A stretch of DNA of 64,000 bases from Clostridium thermobutyricum DSM 4928 (GCF_002050515.1 NZ_LTAY01000006.1:35580-99579), one strand, 5' to 3'; shown: positions 36,821 to 46,332, counted from the first letter of the stretch. The notes: a model not told the origin generated them from the sequence alone. Translations and numbers: made by a program.

Positions 36821-38182
36821 TTATAAGAAAAATAATTTAATTATAAATATTATAGCTAGTACAATCATTACTCCTGATATTTTTTTCTTTTCTTCCTTTT
36901 TAGCAAAGAAAATATTATAGAATATGTTTATAAATACATATGCTAAAACTCCAATTGTTAAACCATCACCAATACTATACATTAAAGGCATTCCTGCTAT
37001 TGTTAAGAATGCTGGGAATCCTTCTGTTATTTCATCAAAATCTATATTTTTAGCTGCTCCAAGCATTAAGAATCCAACATATATTAGAGCTGGTGCTGTT
37101 GCACACGCTGGAATTGCTACAAATATTGGAGAGAAAAACATTGCTGCTAAGAATAATAATCCTGTTGTAATAGATGTCCAACCTGTTCTTCCACCTGCTG
37201 CAACTCCTGTTGAACTTTCAACAAAAGTAGTTACTGTAGAAACTCCCATTAAAGCTCCTGCTGTAGTTCCTATTGCATCAACCATAAGTGCTTTTCCTGC
37301 ATTTGGTACATTTCCTTCTTCATCTAACATTCCTGCTCTTGATGAAACTCCTACTAATGTTCCTATAGTGTCAAAGAAATCAACAAATAAGAAAGTGAAA
37401 ACTATTGTTATTATTGGCCATATAGCTTGTGGATTTAAAAGATAATCTAATCTTAATTGTCCTGCTATTGGTGCTATACTTTCGAATTTAATTATTCCTT
37501 CTGGTAAATATATTCCAAGACTTGCTGCATATTCTGGATTAAACATTGCATATATCCAAGCTGCAACAGTTGAAGCAACTATTCCTATAAGAATTGCTCC
37601 CTTTACATTTCTTTTATCTAAAACTGCTATTATTAATATTCCAAGTAATGCTACTAATACTGTTGGACTTGTAAAATCTCCTATTGATACAAGAGTTGAA
37701 TCATTTTTTACAACTAATCCACCACCAGTAAGTCCTATAAATGCTATAAATAACCCAATTCCAGCTGTAACTGCAAATTTCATATTCATTGGTATAGCTT
37801 TCACTACTGCTTCTCTCATTTTAAAAGCTGACATTAAAATAAATATAATTCCTTCTAAAAATACTGCTGTTAAAGCTACTTGCCATGGTATTTGATCTTT
37901 TAATACCACTGTATATGCAAAAAATGCATTTAACCCCATTCCAGATGCTAAAGCAAATGGCAAATTTGCAAATGCTCCCATAAGTATTGTAGCAAATCCA
38001 GCTGCAAGACAAGTAGCTGTAACTAATGCACCTTTGTCCATTCCTGTATCACCAAGAATATTCGGATTTACTGCTATAATATACGCCATAGTTAAAAAAG
38101 TAGTTATCCCTGCAATAATTTCTTTTCTGAAATCAACATTCTTATTGTCTAAAATTTCAAAAAATGATTTCTTATTATTCAT
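36821..38182 (-). CDS. NCS2 family purine permease (guanine/hypoxanthine type)
   Basis: 453-aa polytopic membrane transporter of the NCS2/AzgA-like (PbuG) branch. Visible motifs include TTFLTMAYIIAVNP in the first segment, SGMGLNAFFAY, and the DFFDTIGTL and ESSTGVAAGGRTG regions typical of this branch. About 12-14 membrane segments. It is controlled by a guanine riboswitch immediately upstream, which supports uptake of guanine or hypoxanthine; the exact substrate is inferred. GGGAGGAATATGGG precedes ATG 38182. Single-gene unit with its own terminator. Confidence 0.92.
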   Translation of the reverse strand: MNNKKSFFEILDNKNVDFRKEIIAGITTFLTMAYIIAVNPNILGDTGMDKGALVTATCLAAGFATILMGAFANLPFALASGMGLNAFFAYTVVLKDQIPWQVALTAVFLEGIIFILMSAFKMREAVVKAIPMNMKFAVTAGIGLFIAFIGLTGGGLVVKNDSTLVSIGDFTSPTVLVALLGILIIAVLDKRNVKGAILIGIVASTVAAWIYAMFNPEYAASLGIYLPEGIIKFESIAPIAGQLRLDYLLNPQAIWPIITIVFTFLFVDFFDTIGTLVGVSSRAGMLDEEGNVPNAGKALMVDAIGTTAGALMGVSTVTTFVESSTGVAAGGRTGWTSITTGLLFLAAMFFSPIFVAIPACATAPALIYVGFLMLGAAKNIDFDEITEGFPAFLTIAGMPLMYSIGDGLTIGVLAYVFINIFYNIFFAKKEEKKKISGVMIVLAIIFIIKLFFL

Positions 38183-38199
38183 CCCATATTCCTCCCTGA

Positions 38200-38331
38200 A
38201 ATAAAATAAGGTTGTTATGACTTTAGAAAACTCATAACAACCTTAGATATATTCTCTAAGCTTAATCTCATAGTTAGATATTATTGGTATCTAGTAGAAA
38301 CGGCAAACCATATTATTGCCTTATATGAGTT
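38200..38331 (-). ncRNA. purine (guanine-type) riboswitch with expression platform
   Basis: Minus-strand RNA. The P1 strands ACTCATATAA and ACTATGAG frame an aptamer at about 38265-38331 with the conserved ATAATATGG, GTTTCTAC and CC segments. The nucleotide at the base-recognition position (AAC-TATGAG) is C, as in guanine-binding members rather than the U of adenine ones. A 14-bp terminator (38207-38220 with 38232-38245) plus a U-rich tail lies between the aptamer and the NCS2 start. Guanine binding should therefore terminate transcription of the permease. Confidence 0.93.
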
Positions 38332-38348
38332 ATCCATTTGTTAATATA

Positions 38349-38377
38349 ATATTAACTCAATTTACGAATGATGTCAA
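38349..38377 (-). promoter_or_regulatory. sigma-A promoter of the purine riboswitch transcript
   Basis: Minus strand: -35 TTGACA (38372-38377), a 17-bp spacer, and -10 TAATAT (38349-38354), just upstream of the aptamer. Confidence 0.8.
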
Positions 38378-38442
38378 TCTTTTTAATTAAATTTTACACC
38401 TTTATTTCGAATATTAATTTTGAATAACTCATTTTTATTCGT

Positions 38443-39438
38443 TTATATATTATGTTCATATAACCCATGTTCAAATATATCCATTAATTCATCATTTTTA
38501 ATTCCTGAATTAATAGCTATTAAAAGTTTTATTCTTGCTTTTTGTCCTGGCATATTATCTCCAAAAATAACCCCCATATTTCTTAAATGTTTTCCTCCAC
38601 CTTCATATCCGTATGAATCAAACACTCTTCCTTCAAAACATCTTGAAACTATTACAACAGGAATATTTTTATCTAAAGCATTTTTAACTCCACTTACCAT
38701 TTCAGGAGGTATATTTCCTCTTCCCATAGCTTCTATTACTATTCCTCCTATTCCTTTTTCTAAAGAATAGTCTATATATGAAGAGTCCATTCCTGAAACA
38801 CATTTTATAAGTGCTACATCTTTTTCTATGCTCTTAGGACAACTTTTAAATCCTTTTTTCCCTTTTCTATAAAAGATAACATTATTGTTATCTACTATTC
38901 CTACTGGTCCAAAATTAGGAGTTCTAAAGGCATTTAACGCCATTGAGTTAGCTTTTGTAACTTCTCTTGCATCATTTAATTCCCCATTAAAACAAACTAT
39001 AACTCCTCTATTTTTAGCTTCATCTGAAATTGCTGTACATATAGAAGTAGCAAGATTAAATGGTCCATCATATCCTAATTCTGAGCAACTTCTCATAGCT
39101 CCTGTTACAACAATAGGTTTTTTAGTTTTAACTGCTATATCTAAAAAATATGCTGTTTCTTCTAAAGTATCTGTACCATGAGTTATTACTACTCCATCAA
39201 TATCTTCTCTATCTACTATATTTTGTGTATATTTTGCTAACTCTAACATTATACTTGGAGTTACATGTGGTGATGGTAAACTTGAAAAACTATAATTTTC
39301 AATTTCTGCATGTCCTTCAATACCTGTTACCATTGCCATTATTTCTTCTCCACTAAGACTTGGAACTGCTGCTTTTATTCTTTCATCTACCTTCATAGAT
39401 ATAGTTCCACCATTAAATATAACTGCTACTTTTTTCAT
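38443..39438 (-). CDS. ansA: L-asparaginase (type I-like, cytoplasmic)
   Basis: Hydrolyses asparagine to aspartate and ammonia. The 331-aa protein begins MKKVAVIFNGGTISM, with the first catalytic Thr in NGGTI (T12). It has the second Thr-Asp site in THGTDTLEETA and the conserved GAMRS segment. No signal peptide is seen, so it is cytoplasmic. AAGGAGGAATAATA precedes ATG 39438. A 21-codon open frame ends just before it (39441-39506), and a weak promoter lies at 39532-39560. Confidence 0.92.
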   Translation of the reverse strand: MKKVAVIFNGGTISMKVDERIKAAVPSLSGEEIMAMVTGIEGHAEIENYSFSSLPSPHVTPSIMLELAKYTQNIVDREDIDGVVITHGTDTLEETAYFLDIAVKTKKPIVVTGAMRSCSELGYDGPFNLATSICTAISDEAKNRGVIVCFNGELNDAREVTKANSMALNAFRTPNFGPVGIVDNNNVIFYRKGKKGFKSCPKSIEKDVALIKCVSGMDSSYIDYSLEKGIGGIVIEAMGRGNIPPEMVSGVKNALDKNIPVVIVSRCFEGRVFDSYGYEGGGKHLRNMGVIFGDNMPGQKARIKLLIAINSGIKNDELMDIFEHGLYEHNI

Positions 39439-39531
39439 TATTATTCCTCCTTATTATCCTTAGTTTCCAATTTTATAAGTTTAGGATTTAAGAAGCATTC
39501 TCTCATCTCAAAAATAAACTTTTCTTCGTAT

Positions 39532-39560
39532 ATTATATAATTTTTCTTTTTTTTTATCCA
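39532..39560 (-). promoter_or_regulatory. possible promoter for ansA
   Basis: Minus strand: -10 TATAAT (39532-39537) with a 17-bp spacer to a poor -35 TGGATA (39555-39560), overlapping the stop of the upstream gene. Confidence 0.4.
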
Positions 39561-39949
39561 CTAATTGTTTTTAATACTCCAGTTAATATTTTTGTGTTGA
39601 GTTTCTCTTTTATTAATGGATACATAGTTGCCACATACATATATTCATTTTCATAATCAAAATCTAAGATTACCATAACTTGTGCATCTATTTTTTTAAC
39701 TAACTTTAGGGAAATATTATTTTTATATCTATTTATGCCTATATAGTCAGGATTTTTAATAATTCTTTCTATTATTATCTTTATATTTTCTTTTACATGT
39801 TTTGTTAATTGTTTTCCGTGCCTCTTTTTTATATGCCTTACAACACTTTCATCAATATAAACATCACCATTAAAATCCAAATTTAAATCTTTTAATAAAT
39901 CTTTATTAATTCTTCCAATCTTTTTATATGCATTATACTTCTTTTCCAT
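39554..39949 (-). CDS. small BECR-fold nuclease-like protein (PBECR type)
   Basis: 131-aa protein without signal peptide or membrane segment. The middle part reads as VYIDESVVRHIKKRHG, then a strand-rich stretch ending in VMVILDFDYENEYMYVAT. This resembles the phage Barnase-EndoU-ColicinE5/D-RelE-like nuclease (PBECR) domains, in which an early His and later polar residues form the active site. I assign this from memory of the family pattern, so it is tentative. I start at ATG 39949 after GGTGAAG. No antitoxin-like gene adjoins it; neighbours are ansA and spoIVA. Catalysis and role are unproven. Confidence 0.5.
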   Translation of the reverse strand: MEKKYNAYKKIGRINKDLLKDLNLDFNGDVYIDESVVRHIKKRHGKQLTKHVKENIKIIIERIIKNPDYIGINRYKNNISLKLVKKIDAQVMVILDFDYENEYMYVATMYPLIKEKLNTKILTGVLKTISG

Positions 39950-40022
39950 AAACTTCACCAAGCCTTAGATTTATATTCACATAAAAATAATTTCCCCTAA
40001 TTTATTATATTAATAAACTTTA

Positions 40023-40062
40023 TAATTGATTATATTATTAAATAATTGACTATATTATTAAA
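40023..40062. repeat. 20-bp tandem direct repeat
   Basis: Two abutting copies of TAATTGA(T/C)TATATTATTAAA differ at one base, in the gap between the BECR-like gene and spoIVA. They run up to the spoIVA terminator stem. Confidence 0.7.
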
Positions 40063-40096
40063 AAAGGTATAAACCTAATTATGGTTTATACCTTTT
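40062..40096 (-). terminator. spoIVA terminator
   Basis: Perfect 14-bp stem (AAAAGGTATAAACC / GGTTTATACCTTTT) with a 7-nt loop, 13 nt after the spoIVA stop, followed by T-rich sequence on the minus strand. Confidence 0.85.
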
Positions 40097-40108
40097 AAAT
40101 TTATACTT

Positions 40109-41587
40109 TTATAGGATTATACAAATTAATCCGCCATTTCCTTCATTAATAATTTTTTGAAGGGTTTTTTGGATCTTAACTTGAACATCTTCTGGCATTT
40201 TATAAAGTTTCTTTTGAAGTCCCTCTTTAACTAAAACTTCTAAAGACTTACCTAGCATATTACTTTGCCAAAGTGTTGCTGGATCATTTTCAAATTGTTC
40301 TAAAAGAGATTTTACTAAATCTTCTGATTCTTTTTCTGATCCCATTATAGGACTTATTTCAGTTTGAATATTAGCTTTTATAAAGTGTAATGAAGGAGCA
40401 CTAGCTTTTAATTTTACTCCATATTGTCCACCATGTTTAACTATTTCTGGCTCTTCAAATTTCATTTCTTTAAGTTGTGGAGCAACTAATCCATAGCCTG
40501 TCTCATTAACATCCCTTAAAGCATCTTTAACTTTATCATATTCTTTTTTAGCATGATTTAACTCTTTAACCATACTTAAAAGATTTGTTTCAGAATCTAT
40601 TTCTAATTCACACATTTCACTTAATACTCTATAGAATATTCCTTCTTTAGGCTTCATAACTACATTTGCAGTTCCAACTCCTAAATCTATTTCCTTAATT
40701 TTAGCTTCACCTAAATTTTCTTCATTTGATAAAAGATCTAATGAAATTTTTATATCTCTTATTTTTGATATGTTTTTGCTCATTCCCTTTATTATGTTAA
40801 AGAAATCTGTTTTTAACCAGTGATCTGATTCTAAATTTTCAAGCCATTCTGGTATATTAATATTTACTTCCTTTACAGGGAATTCTTTAAGTACTTGTTT
40901 GAATAATTCTTCTACATCTTCTTCTTTCATATTAGAAATGTCCATAGGTTTTACAGAAACATTATATTTCTTCTCCATTTCTTTTTGCATATCTAGTGTT
41001 TCTTGGGAACTTGCTCTAGAGCTATTTAATATTACTACAAAAGGTTTATTTATAGCTTGAAGCTCTGCTATAACTCTTTCTTCTGCTTCTATATAGTCTT
41101 CTCTTTCAAGTCCTGTTATACTTCCATCAGTAGTAACTACTAATCCTATAGTTGAATGATCTGTTATGACTTTTCTTGTTCCAATTTCTGCTGCATCTTC
41201 AAATGGAATTTCATAATCATACCATGGAGTATTAACCATTTTGGCTTCCTCTCCATCTAAGTATCCTAAAGCTTCTTTTACAATATATCCTACACAGTCA
41301 ACCATTCTTACTTTGAATTTTACATCATCATCTATACCTATTTCTATTGCTTCATTTGGTACAAACTTTGGCTCTGTTGTGTGTATCATCTTTCCTGATC
41401 CACTTTGTGGTAGTTCATCTTTTGCTCTTTCCTTTTTAAATGTGTTGTCTATCTTTGGTATTACCATAAGATCCATAAATTTTTTAATAAAAGTTGATTT
41501 TCCAGTTCTAACAGGCCCCACAACTCCTACATATATGTCTCCTTGGGTTCTTTCAGCTATATCTTTATAAATTTTAAAGCTATCCAA
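40109..41587 (-). CDS. spoIVA: stage IV sporulation protein A (spore coat ATPase)
   Basis: 492-aa ATPase that polymerises on the forespore surface and forms the basement layer of the spore coat. The Walker A segment GPVRTGKST is at residues 24-32 and a TTEPKFVPNEA region follows. The length and C-terminus (GNGGLICIIL) are typical. The start is TTG 41587, 8 nt after AGGAGG. It is anchored by SpoVM, whose gene is at 21474-21545. A sigma-E promoter is expected upstream, but I could not point to a convincing match. Confidence 0.97.
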   Translation of the reverse strand: MDSFKIYKDIAERTQGDIYVGVVGPVRTGKSTFIKKFMDLMVIPKIDNTFKKERAKDELPQSGSGKMIHTTEPKFVPNEAIEIGIDDDVKFKVRMVDCVGYIVKEALGYLDGEEAKMVNTPWYDYEIPFEDAAEIGTRKVITDHSTIGLVVTTDGSITGLEREDYIEAEERVIAELQAINKPFVVILNSSRASSQETLDMQKEMEKKYNVSVKPMDISNMKEEDVEELFKQVLKEFPVKEVNINIPEWLENLESDHWLKTDFFNIIKGMSKNISKIRDIKISLDLLSNEENLGEAKIKEIDLGVGTANVVMKPKEGIFYRVLSEMCELEIDSETNLLSMVKELNHAKKEYDKVKDALRDVNETGYGLVAPQLKEMKFEEPEIVKHGGQYGVKLKASAPSLHFIKANIQTEISPIMGSEKESEDLVKSLLEQFENDPATLWQSNMLGKSLEVLVKEGLQKKLYKMPEDVQVKIQKTLQKIINEGNGGLICIIL

Positions 41588-41842
41588 GTCCTTACCCTCC
41601 TAAGTAATTTTTGACAATATATATATATTCTAAAAGTTTCATTTATATACTAATTTTTATATGTTTAAACGATTATTTTTTAAAATATATATGTTTATAC
41701 TCTATTAATATGTTCATATATAGAATAAATTCCTATTTTTATATTTTAAATATTAATTTTTTTAATTATGTATTCTTTTCATAAAATAAATAAATGTAAT
41801 GTTTAAATTAACAAACTAAAAAAATCTTTTTTTATTTAAAAA
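41588..41842. other. gene-free AT-rich gap upstream of spoIVA
   Basis: About 255 bp with no open frame carrying an RBS. It should hold the spoIVA promoter. Several ATATAT runs near 41625-41660 could serve as a sigma-E -10, but none is clear. Confidence 0.6.
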
Positions 41843-41872
41843 AAACTATGTAAATTTTACTTTACATAGTTT
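41843..41872 (-). terminator. gpsA terminator
   Basis: Perfect 12-bp stem (AAACTATGTAAA / TTTACATAGTTT) with a 6-nt loop, then a T-rich run on the minus strand. Confidence 0.9.
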
Positions 41873-41881
41873 CCTCTATAT

Positions 41882-42874
41882 TTAATGAACTTCACTTTTC
41901 TTTTCTCTTCCCATAAGTTCACAAACTACTTGTTCTGGATTTTTATTTTCAAATAAGATACTATATAATCCTTCTGTTATAGGCATGCTAACATTTATTC
42001 TTCTATTTAGTTCATGAAATGCCTTACATGCTTTAACTCCTTCTACTACCATTCCTACTTCTTTTAAAGCTTCATCTAATGATTTACCTTTTCCTATAAG
42101 TATTCCTGCTCTTCTGTTTCTTGAATGAAGAGATGTACAAGTAACTATTAAGTCTCCCATACCTGTTAGTCCATAAAAAGTTTCTTCTTTTCCTCCAAGA
42201 GCTACTCCAACTCTTGAGATTTCTTTCATTCCTCTTGTCATTAGAGCAGCTTTAGAATTATCTCCGTAACCTACTCCATCTCCAATTCCTGCTGCAAGAG
42301 CAATTATATTTTTAACTGCTCCACCTATTTCAACACCTATAATATCATCATTAGTATATATTCTTAAAGAGGATGTCATAAATAATTCTTGAACTTCTTC
42401 TGCATATTTCATGTCATTTGAAGTTGATACAAGAGTTGTAGGAAGTTCTATTGCAACTTCCTCTGCATGACTTGGTCCTGATAATATTACTACTGGATTA
42501 TTTAATTCTTCTTCTATAACTTCTGATAGTCTTTTATTTGTTTCAGGTTCAATACCTTTAGCAATAGATATAACTATTACATTTTTATCAATTTTTCCAC
42601 TTATGCTTTTTGCTATACTTCTTATAACGTGTGAAGGAACAGCTAATACAAGATATTTTACATCTTTAATTGCTTCTTCAATATTTAAAGTCGCTTTAAT
42701 ATTTTCTGGAATAGAAAGACCTTTTATATATTTATCATTCTTTCTATTTTTATTTATATCCTCACAAACCTCTGAATTTCTGTCATATATTACTACTTCG
42801 TTTCCTTTTTTGGCTAGTTGCATTGCAAGGGCAGTACCAAAACTTCCTCCACCTATAAATCCAACTTTACTCAT
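41882..42874 (-). CDS. gpsA: glycerol-3-phosphate dehydrogenase [NAD(P)+]
   Basis: Makes sn-glycerol 3-phosphate from dihydroxyacetone phosphate for phospholipids. The 330-aa protein has the Rossmann motif [10 protein letters not shown] at its N-terminus, the [10 protein letters not shown] segment, and the catalytic K in [15 protein letters not shown]. It is 2 nt after der; der-gpsA is the conserved order. It ends at a strong terminator. Confidence 0.97.
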   Translation of the reverse strand: MSKVGFIGGGSFGTALAMQLAKKGNEVVIYDRNSEVCEDINKNRKNDKYIKGLSIPENIKATLNIEEAIKDVKYLVLAVPSHVIRSIAKSISGKIDKNVIVISIAKGIEPETNKRLSEVIEEELNNPVVILSGPSHAEEVAIELPTTLVSTSNDMKYAEEVQELFMTSSLRIYTNDDIIGVEIGGAVKNIIALAAGIGDGVGYGDNSKAALMTRGMKEISRVGVALGGKEETFYGLTGMGDLIVTCTSLHSRNRRAGILIGKGKSLDEALKEVGMVVEGVKACKAFHELNRRINVSMPITEGLYSILFENKNPEQVVCELMGREKKSEVH

Positions 42875-42876
42875 AG

Positions 42877-44193
42877 TTATAACTTCCTTTCTCTATACTC
42901 TATCTGTATACCAGTTCCTTCAAAGTCAAAACTTTCTCTTAATTGATTTTCTAAATATCTTTGATATGAGAAGTGTGATGCACTTGGATCATTAACAAAG
43001 AATATAAATTTTGGTGGTTTAGTTGCAACTTGAGTTGCATAGTAAATTTTCATTCTCTTAATTCCAACCACTGGTGGCTCTTTCATTAAGACAGCTCTAC
43101 TTACTACATCATTTAAAATACCTGTTGATATTCTCTTTGAATAATTATCATAACATTTCTTAGCTACTTCTAAAACTTTGTGACTTCTTTGTCCTGTTAA
43201 AGCTGAAATAAATAAATATTCAGCATAGCTTAAGAATTTTAATTTACTTTGAAGATCCTTTTTGTATTTATCAAGAGTTTTATCATCTTTTTCTATAAGA
43301 TCCCACTTATTAACTACAACCATAATAGCTTTTCTCATTTCATGAGCATAACCTATTATTTTTTCATCTTGTTCTGTTACTCCTTCTTCTGCATCTATCA
43401 TAAGAATACAAACATCTGCTCTTTCTATAGCTGCATAAGTTCTAACAACACTATATCTTTCTATTTCTTCTTTTACTTTACTTTTTCTTCTTAATCCGGC
43501 TGTATCTATTAAAATAAATTTACCGTCTTCTGTTTCTAAATAACTATCTATAGCATCTCTTGTTGTTCCTGGAACATTTGATACTATAACTCTTTCTTCT
43601 CCTAGAAGTCTATTTATAAGTGATGATTTACCTACATTTGGTTTACCAATCATAGCTATTCTTATGTAATCATCCTCTTCTTCTTCCATTGCTTCTTTAT
43701 CAAAGCCCTCTACTACTCTATCAAGCATATCTCCAAGTCCTAATCCTTGAGATGCTGATATAGTTATTGGTTCTCCAATTCCTAAGTTGTAGAACTCCCA
43801 TGCATTTTCTTCTTCTTTTAATGAATCAACTTTATTTACAACAAGTACTACTGGCTTTTTACTTTTTCTAAGCATTGTAGCAACTTCTTCATCTGCTGCT
43901 GTTATTCCTTCTTTACCATCAACAATAAATACTATAACATCTGCAGTTTCTATAGCTATATTTGCTTGTCTTCTCATTTGCTTTACAATAATATCATCTC
44001 TTTCAGGCTCTATTCCTCCTGTATCTATCATTGTAAAATTATAATTTAGCCATTCAGCTTGTGCGTAAACTCTATCTCTTGTAACTCCTGGTGTATCTTC
44101 AACTATAGAAATTCTTTTTCCAGCTAATCTATTAAATAAAGTAGATTTACCTACATTTGGTCTCCCTACTATAGCAACTATTTGCTTACCCAT
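42877..44193 (-). CDS. der: ribosome biogenesis GTPase Der (EngA)
   Basis: Essential tandem GTPase for 50S assembly. The 438-aa protein has two G domains: GRPNVGKST at residues 10-18 with DTGG, NKVD, and GKPNVGKSS near 182 with DTAG and NKWD. A C-terminal KH-like domain begins around residue 355. Start and length are typical. It overlaps nothing and sits 3 nt after the DUF512 gene. Confidence 0.98.
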   Translation of the reverse strand: MGKQIVAIVGRPNVGKSTLFNRLAGKRISIVEDTPGVTRDRVYAQAEWLNYNFTMIDTGGIEPERDDIIVKQMRRQANIAIETADVIVFIVDGKEGITAADEEVATMLRKSKKPVVLVVNKVDSLKEEENAWEFYNLGIGEPITISASQGLGLGDMLDRVVEGFDKEAMEEEEDDYIRIAMIGKPNVGKSSLINRLLGEERVIVSNVPGTTRDAIDSYLETEDGKFILIDTAGLRRKSKVKEEIERYSVVRTYAAIERADVCILMIDAEEGVTEQDEKIIGYAHEMRKAIMVVVNKWDLIEKDDKTLDKYKKDLQSKLKFLSYAEYLFISALTGQRSHKVLEVAKKCYDNYSKRISTGILNDVVSRAVLMKEPPVVGIKRMKIYYATQVATKPPKFIFFVNDPSASHFSYQRYLENQLRESFDFEGTGIQIEYRERKL

Positions 44194-44196
44194 TTA

Positions 44197-45531
44197 CTAT
44201 TCCTCCTCATTATGTTTATTTAATAGTGATATTAAATCATCACCACTATAATCACATACTATTACTTTAACATTTAATGCTTCTTCTATATCAGCTATTA
44301 CTGTATCATCAAGCATAACTGGTACTTCTGAAGTACCTAATTCATATCCTCTTCTAAACATATTGTCTGGCATAATAAGATATTTTGTATCTATATTACC
44401 TTTTAACTGTTCTATTATGTCTTTTCCAGTTATAAGCCCAGTAACTGTTATTGTTTCTCCAAAGAAATTATTAATTATTTTTCTTACATCTATTTTTATC
44501 TTATTGTTTTTCTCTGTTATTTTATTCATGACAGATTTAACTTCTTCATAAGCTAAAGCTCCTGTTACACTTGTATAACTTCCACCTTTATTTAAATCTA
44601 AATCTTTTAGATCTGATGTAATTCTATCTCTAAAATATCTTATAGACCCTACTCCATCTTCGATTTGTGAGTATCCATTATAAAATTCTGCGTCTGGAAC
44701 ATCAACCCCACCTACAACATAAAACTCATCAGAAAGTCTTACAAAAGGCTCTCCAACTTCTTTATAGAATCTTTTTTGCATTTCACCTATAAATTCTATA
44801 GTTTTTCTTGATTCTTCTTCTGTAAATGTTCTAACTTTTTTTAAATTTTGTCTAAATTTTGTTATTCCTATAGGAACTATCGCTACATTATTTACATAAG
44901 GATATAATTTATATAAGTCTTCAATAGTTCTCTTTAGCTCTTCCCCATCATTAATATCAGGAATACATACAATTTGCGCATGCATTTGTATGCCTTCTTT
45001 AGCTAATCTCTCCATCCTTTCATAGACAGCTCCTGCAAATCTATTATTAAGCATTTCACGTCTAAGTTCTGGATTAGTTGTATGTACTGATATATTTATA
45101 GGACTTATGTGATATCTTATTATTCTATCAATATCTTCATCTTTCATATTAGTTAAAGTAACAAAGTTACCTTGTAAAAATGAAAGTCTTGAATCATCAT
45201 CTTTAAAATAAATTGTATCTCTCATTCCTTTTGGATTTTGATCTATAAAACAGAAAATGCATTTATTAGTACAACTTTTAGCTTTATCCATTATTCCACC
45301 GCCGAATTCAAGACCAAGCTCTTCACCATAATCCTTTTCTATTTCTACATCCCAAATTTCTCCATCTGGTTTTTCAATTTGAAGTGTTAATTCATCATCA
45401 ACAGCTAAAAATCTATAATCAATAATATCATCAATTTCTTTGTCATTTATTGAAAGCAAAATATCATTAGGTTCTATTCCAACTTCTTCTGCTATGCTAC
45501 CAGGAAGTACTTCTTTAATTAAATTTTTCAT
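44197..45531 (-). CDS. DUF512 radical SAM protein with N-terminal PDZ-like domain
   Basis: 444-aa protein conserved in clostridia next to der. Residues 1-60 look like a PDZ domain (LPGSIAEEVGIEPNDILLSINDKE). A radical SAM-type cluster motif follows as C87-x3-C91-x2-C94 (CTNKCIFC), then a partial SAM core and the DUF512 C-terminal domain. The substrate is unknown. A sigma-A promoter lies at 45571-45599. It is the first gene of the DUF512-der-gpsA unit, and its constant association with der suggests a link to ribosome assembly, which is inference. Confidence 0.85.
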   Translation of the reverse strand: MKNLIKEVLPGSIAEEVGIEPNDILLSINDKEIDDIIDYRFLAVDDELTLQIEKPDGEIWDVEIEKDYGEELGLEFGGGIMDKAKSCTNKCIFCFIDQNPKGMRDTIYFKDDDSRLSFLQGNFVTLTNMKDEDIDRIIRYHISPINISVHTTNPELRREMLNNRFAGAVYERMERLAKEGIQMHAQIVCIPDINDGEELKRTIEDLYKLYPYVNNVAIVPIGITKFRQNLKKVRTFTEEESRKTIEFIGEMQKRFYKEVGEPFVRLSDEFYVVGGVDVPDAEFYNGYSQIEDGVGSIRYFRDRITSDLKDLDLNKGGSYTSVTGALAYEEVKSVMNKITEKNNKIKIDVRKIINNFFGETITVTGLITGKDIIEQLKGNIDTKYLIMPDNMFRRGYELGTSEVPVMLDDTVIADIEEALNVKVIVCDYSGDDLISLLNKHNEEE

Positions 45532-45570
45532 TTATATCCACTCCCTTATAAACTTAGTGTATCTTTTGTT

Positions 45571-45599
45571 ATATTACATTAATATAAGTATATAGTCAA
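45571..45599 (-). promoter_or_regulatory. sigma-A promoter for DUF512-der-gpsA
   Basis: Minus strand: -35 TTGACT (45594-45599), a 17-bp spacer, and -10 TAATAT (45571-45576), about 40 nt upstream of the start codon. Confidence 0.75.
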
Positions 45600-45616
45600 A
45601 CAAAAACAATAAAAAT

Positions 45617-45656
45617 AAGACAGGATTACACTTTTATTTTAAATATATCCTGTCTT
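45617..45656 (-). terminator. terminator of the pst-phoU operon
   Basis: 10-bp stem (AAGACAGGAT / ATCCTGTCTT) around a 20-nt AT-rich loop, followed by ATTTTTATTG on the minus strand, just after phoU. Confidence 0.8.
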
Positions 45657-45664
45657 CATCTTTA

Positions 45665-46321
45665 TTAATCATTTAAATCTACATATTCGCCATTTTTTAT
45701 AAATATTATACCCTCGCAAATATTTGTAATATGATCCCCTATTCTTTCTAAATATTTTGATACAAACATAAGCTTTGTTCCTAAAGATATTTTACTGTCA
45801 TCTTTCTTTATAAGTGCTAATACTTTATCAAAAACTTCATTATACATTAAATCTATTTCGTCATCTAATCTACAAATTTTATAAGCAAATTCAAAATCTT
45901 TATCAATATAAGCTTTAATTGAAAGTCTTAACATATTTATTATTTTCTCTTCCATAGCCCAAAGCTTTTTAGATTCTTCAATATAACTTTCTCTTTTATT
46001 TGAAAGAGCTATTTTACAAATATCTACTGTATGATCTGACATTCTTTCTATGTCAGTAACTATTTTTGTTGCAGTAAAAACTCTTCGCAAATCTTTTGCT
46101 AAAGGTTGCTCTGTTGCCATAAACTTAATACATTCTTCTTCTATTTCTTTTTGAAGATTATCTATTTCATCATCATATTCTATTGCTTTTTTAGCAAGAT
46201 CAAAGTCATTATTTTTTAAAGCCTCCATACTCATTTCAAATTGATTTATAAAATTATTTGACATCTTATAAATTTTTTCATTTATATATTTAATTTTTAA
46301 ATTTTGCGTCTCTCTTGTCAT
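45665..46321 (-). CDS. phoU: phosphate transport system regulatory protein PhoU
   Basis: 218-aa helical protein with two PhoU repeats, each carrying the ExxxD-type metal-binding pattern (IEYDDEIDNLQKEIEEE and CRLDDEIDLMYNEV). In known systems it couples Pst transporter state to the PhoR kinase. ATG 46321 follows a GGAGTAATATT site. It is the last gene of pstSCAB-phoU. Confidence 0.95.
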   Translation of the reverse strand: MTRETQNLKIKYINEKIYKMSNNFINQFEMSMEALKNNDFDLAKKAIEYDDEIDNLQKEIEEECIKFMATEQPLAKDLRRVFTATKIVTDIERMSDHTVDICKIALSNKRESYIEESKKLWAMEEKIINMLRLSIKAYIDKDFEFAYKICRLDDEIDLMYNEVFDKVLALIKKDDSKISLGTKLMFVSKYLERIGDHITNICEGIIFIKNGEYVDLND

Positions 46322-46332
46322 AATATTACTCC

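Noticed and set aside
37821..38012. Cysteine-rich 63-aa minus-strand open frame inside the permease gene
   Set aside because: It lies out of frame within the NCS2 coding sequence and has no independent RBS.
40023..40062. Tandem 20-bp repeat as an attachment site or iteron
   Set aside because: Only two AT-rich copies, no integrase, replication or partition gene nearby; a chance tandem duplication is enough.
39554..41587. Toxin-antitoxin pair at the BECR-like gene
   Set aside because: No second small gene with an RBS lies within 150 bp on either side, so a classical pair is not supported.
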